From NCBI GenBank assembly GCA_937876205.1, contig CALEII010000044.1, forward strand, positions 15,672 through 79,671: 64,000 bases of DNA. The letters are read 5' to 3'. The translations under genes were made by a program, and so were the position numbers. Origin of the DNA: an uncultured Clostridia bacterium. GTDB taxonomy: Bacteria > Bacillota > Clostridia > Oscillospirales > Acutalibacteraceae. Position 1 is the first letter of the stretch. Each line of letters begins with the position of its first letter. The notes beneath the pieces were generated by a model. The model made no database searches and had not been told where the DNA came from. It was given only the letters and a program-made list of their open reading frames with translations. This document shows, piece after piece, positions 16,892 through 24,975 of this stretch.

Positions 16892-18235
16892 ATGAATATA
16901 CTTGTTCTCAACGGCAGTCCCAAAGGTGACTACAGCATTACTCTTCATACCTGTCTTTATCTTCAGAAGCTTCATCCGGAGCACAATTTTGAAATTCTGC
17001 ACGTCGGGCAGAAAATAAAGGCTGTTGAAAGAGACTTCTCACAGTCAAAGGAGCTTATTGAAAAGGCAGATGTACTGCTTTTCTCATACCCTGTTTATAC
17101 ATTTATCGCAACCTGCCAGCTTCACAGATTCATTGAGCTGATGAAAGAAAATAATGTCTGTGTAAAGGGCAAAATCGCAACACAGATTACAACCTCAAAG
17201 CATTTTTATGATGTGACAGCTCACAGATATATTCAGGAAAACTGCGATGATATGGGCATAAATTACATAAGAGGCCTTTCTGCAGATATGGAGGACCTTA
17301 CAACAGAGAAAGGTCAGAAAGAAGCAAAAAACTTCTTTGACCATTTCATATGGTGTGCAGAAAACGGTTATTTTGAAAAGCCTGTTGCAAAAAAATATGA
17401 CTTCACTCCCGTATCTGCAACTCCTCTCTCATCAACTGATGAAAAGAAAGGAAATGTTGTTGTAGTGGCTGACCTTGGCACGGATGACACTGAGCTTGGC
17501 AATATGATTGACAGATTCAGAGCAAAGCTGTGCGCAAAAACAAGACTTATCAACATAAGAGAATATCCGTTCAAGGGTGGCTGTCTCGGTTGTTTCAGAT
17601 GTGCCGCAGACGGTGTCTGTGTGTACAAAGACGGTTTTGACAGCTTCCTGAGAAATGAAATCCAGTCAGCAGATGCAATAATATACGCATTCACAATCAA
17701 AGACCATTCTATGGGTTCAGTGTTCAAGATGTATGATGACCGTCAGTTCTGCAACGGCCACCGTACAGTCACAATCGGTATGCCCGTAGGATACCTCATA
17801 AACGGTAAATATGAAGATGAAATAAATCTTCAGACAATTCTTGAGGGCAGAGCACAGGTCGGCGGAAACATTCTTACGGGAATTGCAACAAACGAAGCGG
17901 ACACAGATTATGAAATTGACAAGCTTGCTGCATCTGTTGATTATGCACTTGAGAACAAGAACACTCAGCCGCAGAATTTCTACGGCGTGGGCGGTATGAA
18001 GATTTTCCGTGACCTTATCTATCAGATGAGAGGTCTTATGAAGGCTGACCACAAGTTCTTCAAATCTCACGGTCAGTATGACTTCCCCCAGAAGAAAAAG
18101 GGAATGACAATGCTTATGTACCTTGTCGGCGGACTCAACGCATCAGAAAAGGTGCGTGCAAAAATGGGCAACAAAATGAACGAAGGTATGGTTATGCCCT
18201 ACAAACAGCTGCTTGACAAGATGGACAAGCAATAA
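16892..18235 (+). CDS. tandem flavodoxin-like NAD(P)H-dependent oxidoreductase with Fe-S motif
   Basis: 447 residues made of two NADPH-dependent FMN reductase/flavodoxin-type domains. Domain 1 begins MNILVLNGSPKGDYS (FMN phosphate loop) and has LLFSYPVYT near 62-70. Domain 2 begins near 188 (NVVVVADLGTDDTE) and contains GCLGCFRC..DGVC (Cys231, 234, 237, 243), the compact Cys motif of iron-sulfur flavoproteins. The first domain lacks the Cys motif, so the halves differ. It lies 21 bases upstream of the Card1-like nuclease gene and probably shares its mRNA. Its electron donor and acceptor cannot be inferred. Confidence 0.85.
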   Translation: MNILVLNGSPKGDYSITLHTCLYLQKLHPEHNFEILHVGQKIKAVERDFSQSKELIEKADVLLFSYPVYTFIATCQLHRFIELMKENNVCVKGKIATQITTSKHFYDVTAHRYIQENCDDMGINYIRGLSADMEDLTTEKGQKEAKNFFDHFIWCAENGYFEKPVAKKYDFTPVSATPLSSTDEKKGNVVVVADLGTDDTELGNMIDRFRAKLCAKTRLINIREYPFKGGCLGCFRCAADGVCVYKDGFDSFLRNEIQSADAIIYAFTIKDHSMGSVFKMYDDRQFCNGHRTVTIGMPVGYLINGKYEDEINLQTILEGRAQVGGNILTGIATNEADTDYEIDKLAASVDYALENKNTQPQNFYGVGGMKIFRDLIYQMRGLMKADHKFFKSHGQYDFPQKKKGMTMLMYLVGGLNASEKVRAKMGNKMNEGMVMPYKQLLDKMDKQ

Positions 18236-18256
18236 TGCAGATCCCGGAGAGAGACA

Positions 18257-19615
18257 ATGACAATAGTTGAACTGATTGACTCTGCACCAATTCAGAATAT
18301 TATGGGTGCACTTGCCTTCAACGCAACAAAAATCATCTATGTGGGCACGGTTAACGAAGAAAAATTCAGAAAAACTCATTTCAATACTATCAGACGTTAT
18401 TATGCTGCAAAGGGCTTTGATGAAATTGAATTTGAGTATATTCCCGTAATAAAAAATGACTTCAACGACATAAAAAACAAGTTTGAAACAATAGCCGACG
18501 AGAATCCGTACTGTTATTTTGACATTTCGGGCGGTGAAGATATAATGCTTGCCGTTTCGGGTTATTTGTTTCTGCAAAGGAAAAATGTAAATCTGTATCA
18601 GGTCAATCCCGAAACAAACAGAATTTATATTTTCAGTAACGAGCCTGACATAAACGGGGAAACAAAGATTATCAAGAAAACTATCAGTGCAGATATGGCA
18701 AACACCGTTGAAGAAAATATCATTGCGCACGGCGGCTGTGTTGTATATGACGATATGCGCAGAGACGGTACTCACAGATGGCAGTTTTCAATTGAATTCA
18801 TAAACGATATTGAGACAATGTGGGATATATGCTGCACCGAGGTTATACCGAATCCGGAGGATGTCAAAAAGCTGTCCCCCACAAGAATGTGGAACACCTT
18901 TGCTATTGCAATGAGCAATCTTGAATTGACTAAAGAGCACTCAGACAACAGCTGTGAACTGATAGTCAATGCCGAAAAGTATGCTTCTCAGATAAAAAGC
19001 CTCGGCGGCTTCAATATGATTGATAAATATCTGAAAACGCTTGCAAAAAAAGGTCTTGTCACCATCGGCAAGACGCATTCATACAAAAGAATACATATAA
19101 TTTATAAAAATGAACAGATAAGGCTCTGCCTTACAAAAGCAGGAACCATTCTTGAGCTGAAAACCTATCTGACCTGTGAAAGCCTGATTTCTGAGCGTTT
19201 TACAGACTGTATGACAGGCGTGACAGTGGATTGGGACGGTGTCATTCATCAGGAGGCTGACGCTTCTGTATTCCACCTTATGAGTAAAGAGGAGCAGGAA
19301 AAAATTATTGAAGACACCGTAAATGAAATTGACATTGTGCTTATGAAAGGCATTGTGCCTTATTTCATATCCTGCAAAAACGGCAAGTTTGATGCTGACG
19401 AGCTGAACAAGATGTATGTTCTAAGAGACAGATTCGGCAAAAACTTCGGCAAGCTGCTTATCGTTACCACCGATTTTGATAAATTCACCGGTGACTATAC
19501 ACTTGAGCACCTGAGACAGCGTGCAACGGATATGAATATCACAATCATTGAGGATGTCCACGAAATGACGGATGAGGAATTCAGAGCTAATCTTGAATCA
19601 GCATTGCTGAAATAA
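18257..19615 (+). CDS. Card1-like nuclease: CARF domain plus PD-(D/E)XK (DUF1887 family)
   Basis: 452 residues. Residues 1-150 form a CARF-like Rossmann domain with YFDISGGEDIM (87-97), the ligand-loop position where CARF proteins usually show a TGG motif. Residues about 230-290 look like a winged helix (MIDKYLKTLAKKGLVTI). From 290 on is a PD-(D/E)XK nuclease: E300 in LELKTYL, D359 in NEIDIVLM and K374 in YFISCKNGK; the usual (D/E)-x-K acidic residue is Ser372. Card1/Can2 proteins are CRISPR type III effectors that cut nucleic acid when cyclic tetra-adenylate binds. No Cas gene or array lies in this window. GGAGAG precedes the ATG by seven bases. Confidence 0.85.
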   Translation: MTIVELIDSAPIQNIMGALAFNATKIIYVGTVNEEKFRKTHFNTIRRYYAAKGFDEIEFEYIPVIKNDFNDIKNKFETIADENPYCYFDISGGEDIMLAVSGYLFLQRKNVNLYQVNPETNRIYIFSNEPDINGETKIIKKTISADMANTVEENIIAHGGCVVYDDMRRDGTHRWQFSIEFINDIETMWDICCTEVIPNPEDVKKLSPTRMWNTFAIAMSNLELTKEHSDNSCELIVNAEKYASQIKSLGGFNMIDKYLKTLAKKGLVTIGKTHSYKRIHIIYKNEQIRLCLTKAGTILELKTYLTCESLISERFTDCMTGVTVDWDGVIHQEADASVFHLMSKEEQEKIIEDTVNEIDIVLMKGIVPYFISCKNGKFDADELNKMYVLRDRFGKNFGKLLIVTTDFDKFTGDYTLEHLRQRATDMNITIIEDVHEMTDEEFRANLESALLK

Positions 19616-19633
19616 TCACACATATGAGAATAA

Positions 19634-19670
19634 AAAGAAACCGTGTACTCCCGTACACGGTCTTTTTCTG
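19634..19670. terminator. bidirectional terminator
   Basis: Stem ACCGTGTAC / GTACACGGT (19640-19648, 19653-19661) with A- and T-runs, between the convergent Card1-like and phosphodiester glycosidase genes. Confidence 0.8.
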
Positions 19671-19677
19671 TCAATTA

Positions 19678-22533
19678 TCAATCAAGCTGTGCTGCTTTTC
19701 GCAGTATGAGTCTTGCATCCATTGCTGTTATTCTTCTGTCCTGATTCATATCAAGATATGTCAGTGCATCGTCAGGTGTGGCATCAATCTGTGCCGCCAT
19801 TCTGAGAACAAGTCTTGCATCTGCCGCAGTGAGTCTGCCGTCTGCATTTGCGTCGCCCTGAAGCCTTTCTGTGACGATTTCTCTTTCGTCAAGCTTTGCA
19901 TCGCATACTGTACAATATCTTGCTTCAAGCGTGTCAGAAATCTTTTTCCACTCACCTGCTGTATGACCTGTCTCATTCACGTAGTCATCCTTACGGGTGT
20001 CTCCGCAATCAGGGCAGGTATATACTGTATATCCCTTCATAAGACAAGTGGGTGCCACAACCTCTGTTGATTCGTAGCTGTGACCTGTTTCATTCACATA
20101 ATCATCCTTACGGGTATCTTCGCAATCAGAGCAGACATATACTGTATATCCCTTCATAAGGCAGGTGGGTTCCACAACCTCTGTTGCCTCATAGCTGTGG
20201 CCCTTTTCCTTAACATAGTCACTCTTATATGTGTCGCCGCAGGAGCAGGCATAAACCGTGTAGCCCTTCATAAGGCAGGTGGGCGCTACTGTTTCTGTCT
20301 TTGAATAGAAATGACCTATAACATCGCCGTAAACCTCTTTGCGGACATCACCGCATTTTGTGCAGGTATAGGCAACATAGCCTTTTTCTGAGCAGGTGGG
20401 AGCAAAAGTTTCACCCTTGATATAGTTATGGTTTACTGCATCCGTATAGTTGTCTTTATAGCTGTCTCCGCAGGCACAGGTATATACAGTGTAGCCCTTT
20501 TCTGTGCAGTTGGGTGCAACAACAGACAAAGTATAAATATGCTCTACCTTACCGGTTGCCTTGAATGAGTATACCTTGCCGTCAATTTCAAGCTTTGTGT
20601 TTGCTGCAACAAGTCTGCCCTGAGAATCGAACGTATATGACTTCCCGTCAATTGTCTGCTTGCCTGTCACTGCGTAAGTATCGTTATTGAAGAAATACAG
20701 ATAATCATCAATAACCTGCCAGCCTGTAACCCTTTCGTGATTGCCAAGGTAATATACCTTGCCGTTGCCTGTATCAAGCCACGAGCCCTTTGTGAGTCTG
20801 CCCTTTGAGTCAAAAGTGAACAGAAGTCTTGCATCGGTGGTTGAGATAGTGTACATACCATCCTTTGCATAGTCGATAGAAACAATATCGCAATTACCCT
20901 TTGTTGCCATACCGTAGCCTGTCATTCTGTCAAAATAGTACCAGCTGCCGTCAATATTGTGCCAGTTTCTCTGTCTTTCTCCGCCGATATAGTAATAAGT
21001 ATACGTACCCTCTTTTGCAAGAGCACCCTTTATAAACTTACCGTCATCGCCGAATGTGTATGTATATTTGCCGATTTTCTGACTGCCTGTTACGGGAAGA
21101 CCGTCTGCACCCACATAATACATATCACCTATCCAAGTATTTGTAACAAGAGTACCGTCTCTTTTTACTGATGCGAAAGAAGTCAGTCTGCCGTTCTTAT
21201 CAAACTTGTATGTGTATGAGCCGATTTTTACATCACCTGACACGAGCTTGCCGTCCGCACCGAAATAACCTGTATCATCGCCGAACTGATACCATTTGTT
21301 TTTAAGCTCAGATGAAACAAGCCTGCCTGTTTCGCTGTCAAAAACAAACTTTTTACCGCCTATGGTGTTTTCACCCTTGACAGGCAAGCCGTCTGCACCC
21401 AGATAATACTGATTATCTGCCCAGCTGTTGCACACAAGAGTGCCGTCAATGTCAACAAGTGCAAAAGACTTGAGTCTGCCGTCAGAATCAAAGCTATATG
21501 TGTATCCGTCAATGGTACGGCTGCCTGTGACGGGCTTGCCGTCTGAGCCGTAATAACCGACTGAACCGTTATCTGCAAACCATTTATTGACATTCTCAAA
21601 TTTATTTGTGTCTGTATTTGAGTAAATAAGAATTGCTGTTGAAACAGTACGCTCAATACCGTCTGAGGGGCTGCTTCTGAGAGTCAGAACATCTTCGCCG
21701 TCACGCTGAGAAACAAATGTTGCAGAGCCGCCGCCGTCAAGAGAAAGAGCGTCAACACAGCCGAGAGCAAGCATCTCCTCTGCCAGCATAGGGAAGGTCT
21801 GACCGCAGGAAGCGGGAGCCTGTCTGCCGTCTGAAACAACAAAGATAATATCACCGTCTGCCTTTATACCGACAGCAGTTCTGGGATGAGATACACCGTA
21901 TCCGCTGTTGATTGCAGCTGAAGTGAGCTGTCCGTCTTTAAGAATAACCTCAGGACCGCCAACTGCCTGAACAATATTGCCGACTACGGGGTCTTTTCTC
22001 TCTCTGATAATAGCTGTGCCGTCATCAAGAATTGCAAAATAGGGCCAGTCCTCATTGACATTGTAATATTTACCGTTCATAACAAGAGTACCTGTGGGAG
22101 CACCGTTACCCATATTGAAGAAGTCACCGTTGACACCTGCAACGACTTCAAAATCCTCGTTGCCTTCAACTTCTCTGTAATATTTCTCAACAGTAACAGC
22201 CTGATCACGAACAGCCTGCATACCCCATTCAGGCGTATCTGACAGGTTGTTCATATAGTTTTTATAGCTTGTGACAATACCTATTTCAGGGTTGCCCATA
22301 TCTATTTCAAGCACATAAGTACGCACGTGGGTTGTCCCGTCATCATTCTGAGTCACGATATACGACTCACTGACACCGGGTACGATGTTATAATCAATTT
22401 TTTCTGCTATTCTGGTTCCGTAAATCAGCTTGCTGTCATCAATACTTATGGCTGATGAACAGACAGCAGTGCACACAAGAAGAAGTGCACACATAAAGAC
22501 AACGGAAAGAATGTGTTTAACGCTGAATTTCAT
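19678..22533 (-). CDS. secreted phosphodiester glycosidase with wall-binding-type repeats, CxxC repeats and dockerin
   Basis: 951 residues from ATG 22533, which follows GGAGGTCATTTT; an upstream in-frame start is less likely. Order: signal peptide (1-28, LLLVCTAVCSS); phosphodiester glycosidase (NAGPA/DUF2233) domain (about 45-325) with AGVNGDFFN, GTLVMNGKYY, SHPRTAVGI and ALSLDGGGSATF; about ten choline/glucan-binding-like repeats (YYGSDGKPVTGSRTIDG type, about 330-640); five CxxC repeats of 38-39 residues (APTC..KGYTVY.C.CGDT); a C-terminal dockerin-type EF-hand pair (GDANADGRLTAADA and DMNQDRRITAMDA). It may release sugars from phosphodiester-linked polymers at the cell surface and attach through its repeats or to a cohesin. 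The substrate is unknown. Confidence 0.88.
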   Translation of the reverse strand: MKFSVKHILSVVFMCALLLVCTAVCSSAISIDDSKLIYGTRIAEKIDYNIVPGVSESYIVTQNDDGTTHVRTYVLEIDMGNPEIGIVTSYKNYMNNLSDTPEWGMQAVRDQAVTVEKYYREVEGNEDFEVVAGVNGDFFNMGNGAPTGTLVMNGKYYNVNEDWPYFAILDDGTAIIRERKDPVVGNIVQAVGGPEVILKDGQLTSAAINSGYGVSHPRTAVGIKADGDIIFVVSDGRQAPASCGQTFPMLAEEMLALGCVDALSLDGGGSATFVSQRDGEDVLTLRSSPSDGIERTVSTAILIYSNTDTNKFENVNKWFADNGSVGYYGSDGKPVTGSRTIDGYTYSFDSDGRLKSFALVDIDGTLVCNSWADNQYYLGADGLPVKGENTIGGKKFVFDSETGRLVSSELKNKWYQFGDDTGYFGADGKLVSGDVKIGSYTYKFDKNGRLTSFASVKRDGTLVTNTWIGDMYYVGADGLPVTGSQKIGKYTYTFGDDGKFIKGALAKEGTYTYYYIGGERQRNWHNIDGSWYYFDRMTGYGMATKGNCDIVSIDYAKDGMYTISTTDARLLFTFDSKGRLTKGSWLDTGNGKVYYLGNHERVTGWQVIDDYLYFFNNDTYAVTGKQTIDGKSYTFDSQGRLVAANTKLEIDGKVYSFKATGKVEHIYTLSVVAPNCTEKGYTVYTCACGDSYKDNYTDAVNHNYIKGETFAPTCSEKGYVAYTCTKCGDVRKEVYGDVIGHFYSKTETVAPTCLMKGYTVYACSCGDTYKSDYVKEKGHSYEATEVVEPTCLMKGYTVYVCSDCEDTRKDDYVNETGHSYESTEVVAPTCLMKGYTVYTCPDCGDTRKDDYVNETGHTAGEWKKISDTLEARYCTVCDAKLDEREIVTERLQGDANADGRLTAADARLVLRMAAQIDATPDDALTYLDMNQDRRITAMDARLILRKAAQLD
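19964..20311 (-). repeat. three near-identical tandem coding repeats, 117-bp period
   Basis: Copies at 19964-20080, 20081-20197 and 20198-20311 encode the last three CxxC repeats of the phosphodiester glycosidase. The first two differ at only a few bases over 117. Two older, more diverged copies lie at about 20312-20540. Such high DNA identity suggests recent duplication and allows copy-number change by recombination. Confidence 0.85.
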
Positions 22534-22563
22534 AAAATGACCTCCGTTTTTACTTATAATAAG

Positions 22564-22592
22564 ATTATAATACGATAAAGCCGATATGTCAA
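22564..22592 (-). promoter_or_regulatory. promoter of phosphodiester glycosidase gene
   Basis: On the minus strand TTGACA (22592-22587), 17-base spacer, TATAAT (22569-22564): perfect consensus, about 30 bases before the ATG at 22533. Confidence 0.8.
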
Positions 22593-22599
22593 TAAAACA

Positions 22600-22632
22600 A
22601 AAAAAGTCACCTGCCAAAAACAAGTGACTTAA
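22600..22632 (-). terminator. terminator of yebC
   Basis: On the minus strand AAGTCAC / GTGACTT stem followed by a run of seven T; it separates yebC from the next promoter. Confidence 0.75.
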
Positions 22633-22643
22633 AATCCGAAAAA

Positions 22644-23387
22644 TCAGCCTTCGTAATCTTCTTCGTTTTCCCAGTTATGCCATACATTCTGAACGTCGTC
22701 ATTCTCTTCAAACATCTCAAGCATTTTACCCATATTCTTGATATCATCGGGGTTGTCAAGTCTTGTGTATGTTGAGGGAATGTATTCAGCCTCGGCAGAA
22801 ATTGCGACATAGCCTGCTGCGGCAAGTGCCTCATTGACTGCACCGACATCATTGGGCTGAGTTCTTACTTCAAAAACATCCTCTTCATCTGTAACAAGGT
22901 CTTCTGCACCCGCCTCAAGAGCTGTTTCAAGAAGAGCGTCTTCATCTACACCGTCTTTCTCAATAACGATGTTACCCTGACGACTGAACATAAATGTAAC
23001 TGAGCCTGCCTGACCCATATTTCCGCCGTATTTATCAAAGTAGTGGCGCATTTCACCTGCAGTTCTGTTTCTGTTATCTGTAAGAGTTTCAACAATAACT
23101 GCGATGCCGTTGGGACCGTAGCCCTCGTATACGCACTCCTCATAGTTTGCCGAGTCGCCGTCACCTGATGCCTTTTTGATAATTCTTTCAATATTATCAT
23201 TGGGCACATTGGCAGCTTTTGCCTTAGCAATGATATCCTTAAGCTTTGAGTTACCTGCAGGGTCGGGACCGCCGTCACGCACTGCAACTGCTATCTCTCT
23301 GCCGATTTTGGTAAAGACCTTAGCTCTTTGGTTATCGGTCTTTTCCTTTTTTCTTTTTATTGTACTCCATTTGGAGTGTCCTGACAT
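22644..23387 (-). CDS. yebC: YebC/PmpR family protein (TACO1-like)
   Basis: 247 residues beginning MSGHSKWSTIKRKKEKTDNQ, the family hallmark. Further landmarks are FTKIGREIAVAVRDGGPDP, NVPNDNIERIIKKASGD, YEGYGPNGIA and the acidic QNVWHNWE end. YebC-like proteins were first described as transcription regulators; recent work links them to translation through difficult stretches such as polyproline. The start at ATG 23387 follows AAAGGTGA; an upstream in-frame ATG would add 22 residues foreign to the family. Single-gene unit. Confidence 0.95.
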   Translation of the reverse strand: MSGHSKWSTIKRKKEKTDNQRAKVFTKIGREIAVAVRDGGPDPAGNSKLKDIIAKAKAANVPNDNIERIIKKASGDGDSANYEECVYEGYGPNGIAVIVETLTDNRNRTAGEMRHYFDKYGGNMGQAGSVTFMFSRQGNIVIEKDGVDEDALLETALEAGAEDLVTDEEDVFEVRTQPNDVGAVNEALAAAGYVAISAEAEYIPSTYTRLDNPDDIKNMGKMLEMFEENDDVQNVWHNWENEEDYEG

Positions 23388-23421
23388 AAAAATCACCTTT
23401 ACTATATTTTTTAACTTATAA

Positions 23422-23450
23422 AGTATAACACTTTTTTCTCTGTTCGTCAA
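23422..23450 (-). promoter_or_regulatory. promoter of yebC
   Basis: On the minus strand TTGACG (23450-23445), 17-base spacer, TATACT (23427-23422), 35 bases from the ATG. Confidence 0.7.
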
Positions 23451-23521
23451 CATACTTTTCAGTTTTTATATATAACATTCATTTCAGCTGTAGCTTAATA
23501 ATGATATATAACAAAAAACAA

Positions 23522-23550
23522 TTGACAAAATAAGAGAAAAATTATACAAT
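23522..23550 (+). promoter_or_regulatory. promoter of small dockerin protein gene
   Basis: TTGACA (23522-23527), 17-base spacer, TACAAT (23545-23550). The leader to ATG 23633 is about 75 bases and contains the two-codon mini-ORF at 23576. Confidence 0.7.
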
Positions 23551-23575
23551 TATCATATAAACGGAGGTGAGTCCG

Positions 23576-23584
23576 ATGGAGTAA
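23576..23584 (+). promoter_or_regulatory. two-codon mini-ORF (ATG GAG TAA) with strong ribosome binding site
   Basis: ACGGAGGTGA (23561-23570) is followed five bases later by ATG GAG TAA. The site is as strong as any in the window, yet the frame encodes only Met-Glu. The real gene starts 48 bases later with its own AAAGGAG. It could be a ribosome stand-by or regulatory uORF, or the remains of a longer gene. Confidence 0.4.
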
Positions 23585-23632
23585 CATACAAAAAAAGTTA
23601 ATTATGATTTTACATTTAAAGGAGTATTTACA

Positions 23633-24499
23633 ATGAAAAAGTTAGTTGCAGTTTTATTGAGTCTGATTATAAGCTTCTCAATGCTTGTTACAGCTTCTGC
23701 AAAAATCATCGTTTCTGATTATTACTTGCCGTTTGATGTATGGCAAGGCAGCGGAGAAACCTCAGTTTTAATCAAAGATTACAGCAGTGTTTCTTCATTG
23801 AATGAGCATCTTGCTTATGAAGCATTTGAAGGATTATATTTTAAAGATGAGAAGGTTGATGAAAACGCATACCTGACAGAGAATTCTGACGGATTTATAA
23901 AACTTATACTGAAAGAAGATTATGTAAAAAACTTTGAAGACGGTATATATTATTTCAAAGCAGAATATGAAAACATTGAAATCAGTCTCAAGCTTTATGT
24001 CATAACCGAAAAGGCTGCCGTAAGTGATACTGTATTTGAAGCAGATAAGTGGTACGGAAACAGCAGCGCAACCTTTACCGTAACAGGTATTGACTATCCG
24101 CTTGGCGCTTCCGTATTGGAATATATCAGTCTGAATGACGAAAAAATCGACAGCAGTAATTATTCAGTCAGCTTTATGGGAAATAACGGAATTATAATTT
24201 TCAAAGAAGATTATTTAAAAAGCCTGAAGCCCGACACATATGTTTTTGATGCAGAATTTATGAGTGTAACCGGAATAAAGCTCAGAATTGAGATTTCTGA
24301 TTATTACGACAAAGGTGATGCTGACGGCAACGGAATTGTAAATTCTGCAGATGCAAGAATGGTCCTTCGTGCAGCAGCAAAGCTTGAAAAGCTTTCTGAA
24401 AAAGCAGAAGCCGCCTGCAATGTGAACTATGACAATATCATCACAAGTGCCGATGCAAGACTGATACTCAGAGTTGCCGCACAGCTTGATGTTTTTTAA
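23633..24499 (+). CDS. secreted dockerin-containing protein of unknown function
   Basis: 288 residues. Signal peptide 1-23 (KKLVAVLLSLIISFSMLVTASA). Two related beta-type segments follow, about 25-120 and 130-215, both ending in a similar 'EDY.K.....Y.F.AE' pattern (DYVKNFEDGIYYFKAEY; DYLKSLKPDTYVFDAEF), so the middle is an internal duplication. The C-terminus is a dockerin-type pair (GDADGNGIVNSADA and NVNYDNIITSADA), the second lacking the first Asp. No catalytic motif is visible; it may be a scaffold or binding component. Confidence 0.8.
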   Translation: MKKLVAVLLSLIISFSMLVTASAKIIVSDYYLPFDVWQGSGETSVLIKDYSSVSSLNEHLAYEAFEGLYFKDEKVDENAYLTENSDGFIKLILKEDYVKNFEDGIYYFKAEYENIEISLKLYVITEKAAVSDTVFEADKWYGNSSATFTVTGIDYPLGASVLEYISLNDEKIDSSNYSVSFMGNNGIIIFKEDYLKSLKPDTYVFDAEFMSVTGIKLRIEISDYYDKGDADGNGIVNSADARMVLRAAAKLEKLSEKAEAACNVNYDNIITSADARLILRVAAQLDVF

Positions 24500-24515
24500 C
24501 ATTGAAAAATAACTA

Positions 24516-24548
24516 AATCCTCTCTGCTGAGCTGAAGCAGAGAGGATT
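24516..24548. terminator. bidirectional terminator
   Basis: A 12-bp stem AATCCTCTCTGC / GCAGAGAGGATT between the convergent dockerin gene and ruvX. Confidence 0.85.
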
Positions 24549-24558
24549 CTTTTCATTT

Positions 24559-24972
24559 TCATCTTTTTCTTGATGCGATATAGTCATCAAGTATCATAAC
24601 TGCAGAAACTGCATCAACAACAGCTTTGCGCTTTTTGCCTCTTGTGTTTGTCATATTCAGAGCATTATGCGCTGAGACTGTTGTGAGCCGTTCATCATAC
24701 ATATCAACGCTTAAGCCTGACTTTTCACGCAGTTTTTCTGCAAACTCCTTGCAAGCCTGAGCCCTGAAGCCCTCTGAGCCGTCCATATTTTTCGGAAGAC
24801 CAACCACAAATGCTTCTGCTTTGCGTTCAGCAGCAATAGGAAGAATCTTTTCAATAAGGACATCGGCATCACGCTCGGTTATAACAGTCACGGGAGAAGC
24901 GAGTATCTCATTCTTATCACACACTGCTATACCCGTTCTCACATCACCGTAGTCAACAGACATTATTATCAT
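24559..24972 (-). CDS. ruvX: Holliday junction resolvase-like RuvX (YqgF)
   Basis: 137 residues with RNase H-like landmarks: MSVDYGDVRTGIAVCD (4-19, catalytic Asp7), FVVGLPKNMDGSEG (about 55-68), YDERLTT (94-100) and KKRKAVVDAVSAVMIL close to the end. The family is an essential pre-16S rRNA 5'-end nuclease in several bacteria. It starts three bases after the PBP1A stop, with GGGGAG inside that gene, so it depends on PBP1A translation. Confidence 0.93.
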   Translation of the reverse strand: MIIMSVDYGDVRTGIAVCDKNEILASPVTVITERDADVLIEKILPIAAERKAEAFVVGLPKNMDGSEGFRAQACKEFAEKLREKSGLSVDMYDERLTTVSAHNALNMTNTRGKKRKAVVDAVSAVMILDDYIASRKR

Positions 24973-24975
24973 CTG

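Noticed and set aside
19624..20070. Plus-strand open frame rich in cysteine
   Set aside because: It is antisense to the CxxC repeats of the phosphodiester glycosidase, has no ribosome binding site at its start and overlaps a terminator; the Cys content mirrors the coding repeats.
19964..20311. Regular spacing of similar sequences as a CRISPR array
   Set aside because: The 117-bp period has no short repeat/unique spacer pattern and is fully coding in one protein.
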